From positions 1 through 10,135 of the forward strand of contig JACQNT010000037.1 in the NCBI GenBank assembly GCA_016202915.1: 10,135 nucleotides of DNA, written 5' to 3'. Shown in pieces: positions 1 to 6,000 of this stretch. A program made the translations under genes and the position numbers. Below the pieces are notes generated by a model. That model was not told where the DNA came from and made no database searches. It saw nothing but the letters and a program-made list of their open reading frames with translations. Every line of letters starts with the position of its first letter. The first letter of the stretch is position 1. This DNA comes from Acidobacteriota bacterium (lineage in GTDB: Bacteria; Acidobacteriota; Polarisedimenticolia; Gp22-AA2).

Positions 1-822
1 CGCCAGGGGGATCGCCCGGAACGCGGTGTAGGTCCAGAAGCCGAGCCCGAGCGCCGCCCCCCAGGCCAGGTGGTCGCGCCAGCGCCCCGTCTCGAGCGCC
101 TTCAGGAAGAAGCCGCAGGCCGCCACGGCGAACAGGGGCGCCAGGATCGCCCGCAGCCCGACGCGGCTGTAGAGCAGGTGCCACGGGGAAACCGCCAGGA
201 AGAGCGCCGCCAGCAGCGCGACCGGCGGTCCGAAGCTCCTCCTCGCGAACAGGTACAGCGCCAGGATGGTCAGCGTGCCGGCCCCGATCGCCACGCTGCG
301 CAGCGGGAAGACCAGGTCCATGAGCGGGTCGTTGACCACCCTGGGACCGAGCCCGAAGACCGCCGGCATGGCGCGTATGAGATTCAGGCCGAACCCGGAA
401 TTCCTCGAGGCGAACGCCGCGAGGTAGTGGAACATCGTCTCGCGGTTCAGCCCTCTCTCGGTGAGGCTCGCGAAGGGCCGTCCCGCCGCGATGTCCCGCA
501 CCTCCAGGGCGTTGATCGCCTCGTCGTTGTTGAGTCCCGGCGGCACGAGGTCGATGCGGTACAGGCGCAGGTACAGACCCGCGCAGAGGATCAGGGCGAC
601 GAGGGTCCACTCGAGGCCGGCGGGCAGGGCCCGGGTCGGACCGGCGAGGTCGGCGTCTTCCCGCGGCCGGAGGAGCGTGGTCAGGAGAAGCCCGGCGGCC
701 GCGGCGTACAGCGCCGCTCCGGGCAGCAGGCCGCCGTAGAGCCCGAGCCCGCGGCGCGACAGCAGGAACTGCCCGGACAGGGCCAGGAGCGTGGCGAGCG
801 GCACGCCGAGCCTGGCCACCAT
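1..822 (-). CDS. GT39/ArnT-like membrane glycosyltransferase, C-terminus missing (window edge)
   Basis: The visible 274 residues are the N-terminal part of a GT-C-fold polytopic membrane glycosyltransferase. This family uses polyprenyl-phosphate sugars to glycosylate lipids or proteins on the outer face of the membrane. Seen: hydrophobic helices at about 5-22, 29-51, 70-88 and 185-205, then further ones. The first loop carries P-P-G-L-N-N-D-E-A with D100/E101, the acidic pair typical of GT39 catalytic loops. Later come S-P-W-H-L-L-Y-S-R and G-L-R-A-I-L, which recur in bacterial GT39 proteins. The frame is open to base 1. I chose the ATG at 822 because GGGAGG lies about 10 nt upstream. An in-frame ATG at 855 would add 11 residues and overlap the sulfatase-like gene, but has no clear ribosome site. 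It lies 22 nt after the sulfatase-like stop, so is probably the last visible gene of the pyr transcription unit. Acceptor and sugar are unknown. Confidence 0.8.
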   Translation of the reverse strand, partial: MVARLGVPLATLLALSGQFLLSRRGLGLYGGLLPGAALYAAAAGLLLTTLLRPREDADLAGPTRALPAGLEWTLVALILCAGLYLRLYRIDLVPPGLNNDEAINALEVRDIAAGRPFASLTERGLNRETMFHYLAAFASRNSGFGLNLIRAMPAVFGLGPRVVNDPLMDLVFPLRSVAIGAGTLTILALYLFARRSFGPPVALLAALFLAVSPWHLLYSRVGLRAILAPLFAVAACGFFLKALETGRWRDHLAWGAALGLGFWTYTAFRAIPLA

Positions 823-844
823 GCTCCCCGCGCCTCCCGTCCGA

Positions 845-2704
845 TCAGTTGACATAGCCGAGGGATCTTAGTCGCTCCCTGATCTCAGCGTCCAGAACGA
901 CCTCCTGGCTCGGGGCGGTGGGGCGAACCCGCCAGAGGTAGTAGCCGGCCTCCTCGCCTTTCCTGTGATCCGGCCGGAGAAAGGCGGCCTCCGAGGTCGG
1001 ATCTCCCTGCAACACGAAGGGCATCGTCTTCGGATGAATGCGCTCTCCGCCCAGGAAGACGTTCGCGGCCAGGGGCCGGCCATCGATGAGGAGATAGAAC
1101 TCCACCTGCGCCTCGTAAGGGGCGGTGGTGAACGAGACCCCGTTCCATCCCGCCTGGCCGGCGTCCGTGAAGCTGAGGGTGTTTCCCGAGCGGATGGAGA
1201 CCCGGCCGCGATCGCCGAACAGGGGGACGATGGTCCGGAAGATCCCCTCCGTCTTGATCTGTCCCTGGAAACGCCGCTTCCGGCCGTCGCTCTCCCAGAT
1301 CAGGTTCCACCCGCCGGAGAGGAAATCGACCTCGGCGAAAAGCGCCCGGGCGAGCCGCAGGGCATCGTCCGGCCGCTCGCGCGATAGGTCGTGCCTTTCC
1401 TCCGGGTCGGCGACCAGGTCGAAGAGTTCGTGCGGGCTCCGGTCCATCGAATGGATGAGCTTCAGCCGGCCCTGGCGCACCGCCTTGCGATACGCGTTCA
1501 AGCGGATCGTCTCACTCACCAGCGTGCGATCGGCCGGAAACGGGGGCGCCGGGGCGGTGCCGGACGCGGTCGCCCGCTCGCCCCCCCCGGGCCGGAGAAG
1601 GGGGACCAGGCTCCTCCCTTGCAGCGCGGCCGTCCGCCCTTGCGCGCCGGCCAGTTCCACGATCGTTGGGAAAAGATCGACGCCGGCCACCGGCGTGGAA
1701 ACGCGCGCGGGCGGATCCGCCGGCGCGGCTCCGCCCGCGCCCGTCCCGGTCGCACCGGGCGAGGCGCGGCCGATCACCAGCGGCACCCGGACCACTTCCT
1801 CGTACAGCTGCCGGCCGTGCCCCATCGAGCCGTGCTCCTTGAATTCCTCTCCGTGGTCGGCCGTCAGGACCACCCAGGCGCGCGCGCCGCGCCCCGCGGC
1901 TTCCAGCCCGTCCAGCAGCCGGCCGACCTGGCGGTCCGTGTAGTGAATCTCGCCGTCGTACCGATCGATCAGGAACTGCCGGTAGTCGTCCGGAATCGGC
2001 ACCTCCGGATCCTGAAACTTCGACAGCGAGTCGTAGTCGGCGCCCAGCGGCCCGGCGTAGGGGCTGGGGAAGAGGGCGCGATCGGACGCGGGCGGAGCGT
2101 ACGGCCAGTGCGGATCGAAATAGTGGACGAGCAGGAACACCGGCCGCCTCCCCTGCCGCCGGAGCCAGCCGACGGCGGCGCCGGTGACGTCGCCGGCCGG
2201 CGGCTCCATGCCGGCTTCCAGGCGGTACCCGGGCCGCGACAGGCCGAAGTCCTCGAACGTCTCGAAGCCGCGGGCGAAGCCGAACGGGCCGCTGACGTAG
2301 ACGTGCGAGACGAACGCCGCCGTCGCGAAGCCCTCGGCGCGCAGGACCTCCGCCAGGGTGGGCACATCGGCCGCGAGCTTCAGGCCGTCGTTCTCCACGC
2401 GGTGGCTCGACGGGTGGCGGCCCGTGACGATCGACATGACCGAGGGGAGCGTCCAGGGGGCGGCGGCCCAGGCGCTGTCGAACACCGTCCCCCGCCGCGC
2501 CAGCGCGTCGATCACCGGGGAGGTGGGGCGCGGGTAGCCGTAGGCGCCCAGGTGGTCGGCCCGCAGCGTGTCGATGACGATGAGGACGACGTCCTGCCGC
2601 GCCGGATCGAAGCGGCCGCGCGCGCACGCCCCCGGCAGGGCCAGGAGGGCGAGGACGAGCAGCGGGGAGGCGGCGCGCCGCAGGGTCCGGCCCGCGGGCG
2701 GCAT
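845..2704 (-). CDS. Exported sulfatase-fold hydrolase with Thr in the nucleophile position
   Basis: This 619-residue protein belongs to the alkaline phosphatase/sulfatase superfamily. A basic, hydrophobic N-terminus ends in L-P-G-A-C (Cys27), so it may be a lipoprotein, although Pro at -3 is unusual. Family motifs follow in order: V-I-D-T-L-R-A-D (D45, metal), A-P-W-T-L-P-S (T85), D-P-H (197-199), A-D-H-G-E-E (D283/H284) and G-H-G (H296) with L-Y-E-E. The usual C/S-x-P-S-R formylglycine site is absent: Thr85 sits nine residues before the T-G pair, where the nucleophile belongs. This suits a Thr-dependent phosphodiesterase or phosphotransferase better than a classical sulfatase, but the substrate cannot be told. 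Residues about 316-333 are a Gly/Ala/Pro linker. About 145 residues (460-605) separate the usual domain end from the terminal L-R-S-L-G-Y-V. The start lies 7 nt after pyrC, with no strong ribosome site, so translation is probably coupled. Confidence 0.88.
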   Translation of the reverse strand: MPPAGRTLRRAASPLLVLALLALPGACARGRFDPARQDVVLIVIDTLRADHLGAYGYPRPTSPVIDALARRGTVFDSAWAAAPWTLPSVMSIVTGRHPSSHRVENDGLKLAADVPTLAEVLRAEGFATAAFVSHVYVSGPFGFARGFETFEDFGLSRPGYRLEAGMEPPAGDVTGAAVGWLRRQGRRPVFLLVHYFDPHWPYAPPASDRALFPSPYAGPLGADYDSLSKFQDPEVPIPDDYRQFLIDRYDGEIHYTDRQVGRLLDGLEAAGRGARAWVVLTADHGEEFKEHGSMGHGRQLYEEVVRVPLVIGRASPGATGTGAGGAAPADPPARVSTPVAGVDLFPTIVELAGAQGRTAALQGRSLVPLLRPGGGERATASGTAPAPPFPADRTLVSETIRLNAYRKAVRQGRLKLIHSMDRSPHELFDLVADPEERHDLSRERPDDALRLARALFAEVDFLSGGWNLIWESDGRKRRFQGQIKTEGIFRTIVPLFGDRGRVSIRSGNTLSFTDAGQAGWNGVSFTTAPYEAQVEFYLLIDGRPLAANVFLGGERIHPKTMPFVLQGDPTSEAAFLRPDHRKGEEAGYYLWRVRPTAPSQEVVLDAEIRERLRSLGYVN

Positions 2705-2711
2705 CGCCGGG

Positions 2712-4034
2712 TCAGCGGGTCGCGGCGGTCTGCATCTCGTGGACGACGCGGCCGCCGACGATCGTGGCGACCGGCCAGCCCCGGAGCGTCCAGCCGTGGA
2801 ACGGAGAGTTCCTCGACTTCGACCGGAAGAGGGAGGTGTCGACGGCCGCCTCCAGTTCGGGATCGATCAGCGTGATGTCGGCGTCGGCGCCCACCTCCAG
2901 GGTTCCCTTGCTGATCCCCAGGATGCGGGCCGGGTTGAGCGACATCAGCTCGACGAGCCGCTTGACATCCACGACGCCGGCGCGGACGAGGCGGTCCATC
3001 ATCAGGGGAACGGCGGTCTCCAGGCCGACGATCCCGAAGGGGGCATCGTCGAACTCCTGCAGCTTCTCGTCGAGGTGGTGCGGGGCGTGGTCGGTGGCGA
3101 TGGCGTCGATCGTGCCGTCCCGCAGCCCCTGCAGGAGGGCGCGGCGATCCTCCTCGTCGCGCAGGGGCGGGTTCATCTTGGTGTTGGGATCGTAGTCGCC
3201 CTCCATCACCGCCCCGTCCGTCAGGACCAGGTGGTGCGGCGTCACCTCGCAGGTGACCGGGACCCCGTCCTCCCGGGCGCGGCGGACCTTCTCCAGGCTG
3301 CCGCGCGTGCTGAGGTGGGCGATGTGCAGCCGGCCCTTCGTCAGGGCGGCCAGCGCCAGGTCGGCGCCGACGGCGATCTCCTCCGCGGCGGCCGGGATCC
3401 CCTTCAGGCCGAGGACGGTCGAGACGTACCCCTCGTGCATCACGCCCGCGGCCGACAGGGTCCTGTCCTCGCAGTGGTCGATGACCGGGATGCCGAAGAT
3501 CCGGGTGTACTCGAGGGCCATGCGCATCAGGTAGCTGTTCGCCACCGGCCGGCCGTCGTCCGACACCGCCACGGCGCCCGAGCGCACCATGTCGCCGATC
3601 TCGGCCAGCTCCTCCCCGCGCCCGCCCTTGCTGACGCAGCCGATCGGGTAGACATTGATGGTCCCCCGGCGCCGCGCCTCGCTGACGATGTACTCGGTGA
3701 CCGCCAGCCCGTCGTTCCACGGCTCCGTGTTGGGCATGCAGGCGATCGAGGTGAACCCTCCCGCGGCGGCGGCCCGCGTCCCGGTCTCGATCGTCTCCTT
3801 GTGCTCCTGGCCGGGCTCGCGCAGGTGGACGTGCATGTCCACGAACCCGGGGCAGACGATCCGCCCCGCGGCCTCGAGGACCCTGGCCCCCGGCGGCGCC
3901 TGCGATCCGCCCCGGCCCCCTCCGGACGGCCGGCGCTCCGCGATCTTCCCGTCCCTCACCAGGAGGTCCAGCACCGAGTCGGTGCCGGTGGCCGGGTCGA
4001 TCACCCGGCCGCCCTTAACCAGCAAGCTCTCCAA
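2712..4034 (-). CDS. pyrC: Dihydroorotase, class I (PyrC)
   Basis: This 440-residue cytoplasmic zinc amidohydrolase catalyses the reversible cyclisation of carbamoyl-aspartate to dihydroorotate, step three of UMP synthesis. Seen: D-M-H-V-H-L-R-E-P-G (H68, H70), S-D-D-G (D160), I-D-H-C-E-D (H187), H-I-A-H (H240), T-P-H-H-L, N-T-K-M-N-P-P-L-R and A-T-D-H-A-P-H (D314). All metal and substrate motifs of the Bacillus/Aquifex-type class I enzyme are present, so this is an active enzyme and not the degenerate PyrC' partner found in some ATCases. A Gly/Arg/Pro-rich insertion lies at about 35-50. The start is TTG, with GGGAGG about 5 nt upstream inside the pyrB 3' end, and the reading frame overlaps pyrB by 20 nt. 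A second TTG three codons in (4025), also preceded by GGAG, is an alternative. Translation is probably coupled to pyrB. The gene sits between pyrB and the sulfatase-like gene. Confidence 0.96.
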   Translation of the reverse strand: MESLLVKGGRVIDPATGTDSVLDLLVRDGKIAERRPSGGGRGGSQAPPGARVLEAAGRIVCPGFVDMHVHLREPGQEHKETIETGTRAAAAGGFTSIACMPNTEPWNDGLAVTEYIVSEARRRGTINVYPIGCVSKGGRGEELAEIGDMVRSGAVAVSDDGRPVANSYLMRMALEYTRIFGIPVIDHCEDRTLSAAGVMHEGYVSTVLGLKGIPAAAEEIAVGADLALAALTKGRLHIAHLSTRGSLEKVRRAREDGVPVTCEVTPHHLVLTDGAVMEGDYDPNTKMNPPLRDEEDRRALLQGLRDGTIDAIATDHAPHHLDEKLQEFDDAPFGIVGLETAVPLMMDRLVRAGVVDVKRLVELMSLNPARILGISKGTLEVGADADITLIDPELEAAVDTSLFRSKSRNSPFHGWTLRGWPVATIVGGRVVHEMQTAATR

Positions 4035-5133
4035 GCGTCCCTCCCGCCAGAAGGTACAGCACGGCCATGCGCACCGCGACGCCGTTGGTGACCTGCTCCA
4101 GGATGACGGAGAAGGGGCCGTCGGCGACGGCGCTGTCGATCTCGATCCCCCGGTTCATCGGCCCGGGGTGCATGATGATGACGTCCGGGCGCGCCCGCCG
4201 CACCCGCTCCACGGTGAGGCCGAAGAGGTTGTAGTATTCGCGCGGCGACGGGAACGCCCCGCCCTGCTGCCGCTCCCTCTGAATGCGCAGCATCATGATG
4301 ACGTCCGCCCCCTCCACCGCCTCGTCGATCCGGAAGGTGACGGCGACGCCGAGGCGCGCGAGTTCGGCCGGGATGAGCGTGGGCGGCCCGCAGACGACCA
4401 CGTCGGCCCCCATCGTGTTCAACAGAAAAATATTGCTGCGCAGGACCCGGCTGTGCAGCAGGTCGCCGACGATGGCGACACGCAGATCTCGGATGCGGCC
4501 TTTCTTCTCGCGGATCGTGAAGGCGTCCAGGAGCGCCTGGGTCGGGTGCTCGTGCGCCCCGTCCCCCGCGTTGATGATGTGGGAGCGGCAGTGCCGCGCC
4601 AGGAAGTGCGGCGCCCCCGCCGCCTTGTGGCGGATGACGATCATATCGGGCGCCATCGCCTCCAGGTTGCGCGCCGTGTCGAGGAGGCTCTCCCCCTTCA
4701 CGACGCTGGAGGACGAGGGGGAGAAGTTGAGCGTGTCGGCCGACAGCCTCTTCTCCGCGATCTCGAAGGAGGACCGGGTGCGCGTGGACGGCTCCATGAA
4801 GAAGTTGACGATCGTCTTGCCGCGCAGCGTCGGGACCTTCTTGATCGGCCGCGTCGAGACCTCGGCGAACGCCTTCGCCGTGTCGAGGATCAGGTCGATC
4901 TCCTCCCCCCCGAACCCCCGCATGCCGAGGAGGTGGCGGTGCTCGAGCGCCGCGAGCGGCTCGGCCGCCGGGAGCGCGGCGCTCCCCGCTTCCCGGCGGG
5001 GGACCCGGCCGGCCGCCGGCGATCCCGCTGCCGGAGCGGCGCCCGGGGGCCGGGTCCCGGGGCGCGGCCTGGAGGCCCGCCGGGCCCGCGTCGCGCGTTC
5101 TTCGGTCCGATCGCTTTCGATCACGAAGCTCAC
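4015..5133 (-). CDS. pyrB: Aspartate carbamoyltransferase catalytic chain with N-terminal extension
   Basis: PyrB condenses carbamoyl phosphate and aspartate in the committed step of pyrimidine synthesis. Core motifs: E-P-S-T-R-T-R-S-S-F-E (S116-T-R-T119, carbamoyl-phosphate loop), K-G-E-S-L-L-D-T, H-P-T-Q, and H-P-G-P-M-N-R-G-I-E near the C-terminus. The family core normally begins close to R-H-L-L-G, here at residues 66-70, and is about 305 residues long. This frame (372 residues) has some 62 extra N-terminal residues rich in Arg, Pro and Ala. I see no ATG, GTG or TTG between the extension and the core, so the extension seems genuine unless a non-standard start is used. GTG at 5133 is preferred because it makes a 4-nt GTGA overlap with the pyrR stop; GTG at 5124 is the alternative. 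No pyrI regulatory chain is visible. Control is probably through the PyrR attenuator upstream. Confidence 0.95.
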   Translation of the reverse strand: MSFVIESDRTEERATRARRASRPRPGTRPPGAAPAAGSPAAGRVPRREAGSAALPAAEPLAALEHRHLLGMRGFGGEEIDLILDTAKAFAEVSTRPIKKVPTLRGKTIVNFFMEPSTRTRSSFEIAEKRLSADTLNFSPSSSSVVKGESLLDTARNLEAMAPDMIVIRHKAAGAPHFLARHCRSHIINAGDGAHEHPTQALLDAFTIREKKGRIRDLRVAIVGDLLHSRVLRSNIFLLNTMGADVVVCGPPTLIPAELARLGVAVTFRIDEAVEGADVIMMLRIQRERQQGGAFPSPREYYNLFGLTVERVRRARPDVIIMHPGPMNRGIEIDSAVADGPFSVILEQVTNGVAVRMAVLYLLAGGTLGELAG

Positions 5134-5729
5134 CTCGCGGCTCGCGCCGTCGCCCGGGGCGTTCCCTTTCTCGCCGCCTTCTTCTCCGGCTTCCTCACGA
5201 TCAGCACCTCGTCCCGGCCGTCCTCCTCCTGCAGCATCACCTGAACCGACTCCTCCAGGCTCGTCGGGACGTTCTTCCCGACGTAGTCGGCACGGATCGG
5301 CAGCTCCCGGTGGCCGCGATCGACCAGGACCGCGAGCTGGATGAGGCGCGGCCGGCCGAAGTCCATGAGCCCGTCGAGCGCCGCGCGGATCGTCCTGCCG
5401 GTGAACAGGACATCGTCCACCAGGATGATCTTGCGGCCGTCGATCGCGAAATGGATCTTGGTCTCTTTCAGGATGGCCTGCGGCCCGACGGTGGTCAGGT
5501 CGTCGCGGTACAGGGTGATATCGAGGATGCCCAGCGGCAGATCCCTTCCCTCGATCCCCTGGATCTTCCGCTGCAGGCGCTCGGCCAGGTGCACGCCGCG
5601 GGTGCGGATGCCGACCAGGACGAGGTCCTGCACGTCCCTGTGGTGCTCCAGGATCTCGTGGGCGATGCGGGTCAGGGAGCGGTCGATCTTCTCCGCGTCC
5701 ATCACGCTCACGGCGCCACCCCCTTCCAT
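5130..5729 (-). CDS. pyrR: PyrR, pyr mRNA-binding attenuation protein / uracil phosphoribosyltransferase
   Basis: PyrR binds a conserved hairpin in pyr leader RNA when UMP is high and favours transcription termination. Many members also have weak uracil phosphoribosyltransferase activity. Seen: the PRPP-binding loop V-D-D-V-L-F-T-G-R-T (104-113), the upstream G-I-R-T-R-G segment (40-45), D-I-T-L-Y-R-D-D (70-77), and the PyrR-typical L-V-D-R-G-H-R-E-L-P-I-R-A-D-Y-V-G-K-N. The protein has 199 residues, slightly longer than usual. The surplus is a short N-terminal leader and a Lys/Arg/Ala-rich tail (about 179-199) that could add RNA affinity (inference). ATG at 5729 follows GAGAGGGG. GTG at 5711 (after AAGGGGG) and ATG at 5702 are in-frame alternatives. 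It is the first gene of the pyrR-pyrB-pyrC unit, sits directly behind an attenuator, and overlaps pyrB by 4 nt. Confidence 0.96.
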   Translation of the reverse strand: MEGGGAVSVMDAEKIDRSLTRIAHEILEHHRDVQDLVLVGIRTRGVHLAERLQRKIQGIEGRDLPLGILDITLYRDDLTTVGPQAILKETKIHFAIDGRKIILVDDVLFTGRTIRAALDGLMDFGRPRLIQLAVLVDRGHRELPIRADYVGKNVPTSLEESVQVMLQEEDGRDEVLIVRKPEKKAARKGTPRATARAAR

Positions 5730-5774
5730 GCATCCCCTCTCAGCCGCAGCGCCGCCCTCGATCCCCCGGCGGGC

Positions 5775-5799
5775 AAAAAAAATCCCGCGTCGCCGCGGG
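5775..5799 (-). terminator. Intrinsic terminator in the pyrR leader (attenuator)
   Basis: Read on the minus strand, a perfect 6-bp GC stem, CCCGCG-GCGA-CGCGGG (5784-5799), is followed by one A and then eight T (5775-5782). It lies about 45 nt before the pyrR ATG and inside the transcript that starts near 5894. It is therefore placed to stop transcription before pyrR, as expected for PyrR-controlled attenuation. Confidence 0.88.
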
Positions 5800-5808
5800 C
5801 CTCTCCAC

Positions 5809-5841
5809 TCGCGATCCTGGATTCTGCCGCCATCATCGCGA
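5809..5841 (-). promoter_or_regulatory. Leader inverted repeat between PyrR site and terminator
   Basis: TCGCGAT (5835-5841) and ATCGCGA (5809-5815), read on the minus strand, can form a 7-bp stem with a 19-nt loop. The loop holds AGAATCC (5819-5825), which can instead pair with GGATTTT at the 3' side and T-tract of the terminator (5779-5785, one G-T pair). The CGCG at 5810-5813 can also pair with the terminator's CGCG. This segment may therefore be part of an antiterminator. That is a structural inference, not a computed fold. Confidence 0.4.
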
Positions 5842-5849
5842 TCACCTTC

Positions 5850-5867
5850 CCGGCCTCACGGGGCCGG
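5850..5867 (-). promoter_or_regulatory. Candidate PyrR-binding hairpin (anti-antiterminator)
   Basis: On the minus strand CCGGCC-CCGTGA-GGCCGG forms a perfect 6-bp stem with a 6-nt loop. The loop and its flanks read CCCCGTGAGGCC. This fits the core of the PyrR-binding consensus of Bacillus pyr leaders, UCCNGNGAGGYU, at every fixed position except the first and last U. It lies about 27 nt into the leader and 50 nt upstream of the intrinsic terminator, the arrangement known for PyrR attenuators. Binding itself is inferred. Confidence 0.78.
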
Positions 5868-5900
5868 ATTAAAAGTGCCCTGCTCCGAGCAAGCGTGAAA

Positions 5901-5929
5901 AGAATAGCCGAGCCGCGGGCGGCTGTCAA
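5901..5929 (-). promoter_or_regulatory. Sigma70-type promoter of the pyrR operon
   Basis: A perfect -35 box TTGACA (5924-5929) is separated by exactly 17 nt from a -10 box TATTCT (5901-5906, 4 of 6 matches), read on the minus strand. Transcription would start near 5894. That gives a leader of about 165 nt before pyrR which contains the PyrR-type hairpin and the terminator. Confidence 0.85.
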
Positions 5930-6000
5930 CCGCGAGCCCGGGTCGCGCTTGCGCCGAACCGTGCCACGCGCCACGGCGGAGACCGCCACCAGCCGCGCCG

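Noticed and set aside
461..739. Plus-strand small open frames over the GT39 gene (70-852, 461-739)
   Set aside because: Composition is charged low-complexity, while the minus strand gives helices and GT39 motifs in one unbroken frame.
1391..4091. Long plus-strand open frames (1391-2875, 2568-4091) antisense to the sulfatase-like gene and pyrC
   Set aside because: Their products are Arg/Pro/Gly/Ala-rich without motifs, and they lie opposite well-recognised genes. High GC makes such shadow frames common.
3655..5244. 529-codon plus-strand frame antisense to pyrC and pyrB
   Set aside because: No family motifs, and the opposite strand carries clear pyrB and pyrC. It is a GC-driven shadow.
4015..5733. 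572-codon version of the pyrB frame reaching through pyrR
   Set aside because: The upstream half lies over pyrR in another frame, and pyrR has unambiguous PyrR motifs. The GTG at 5133 gives a coupled start.
5975..5987. Hairpin GGCGG-TCT-CCGCC just after the phosphodiesterase-like gene (minus strand)
   Set aside because: No T-tract follows, so it is not supported as an intrinsic terminator. Read-through into the pyr promoter region remains possible.
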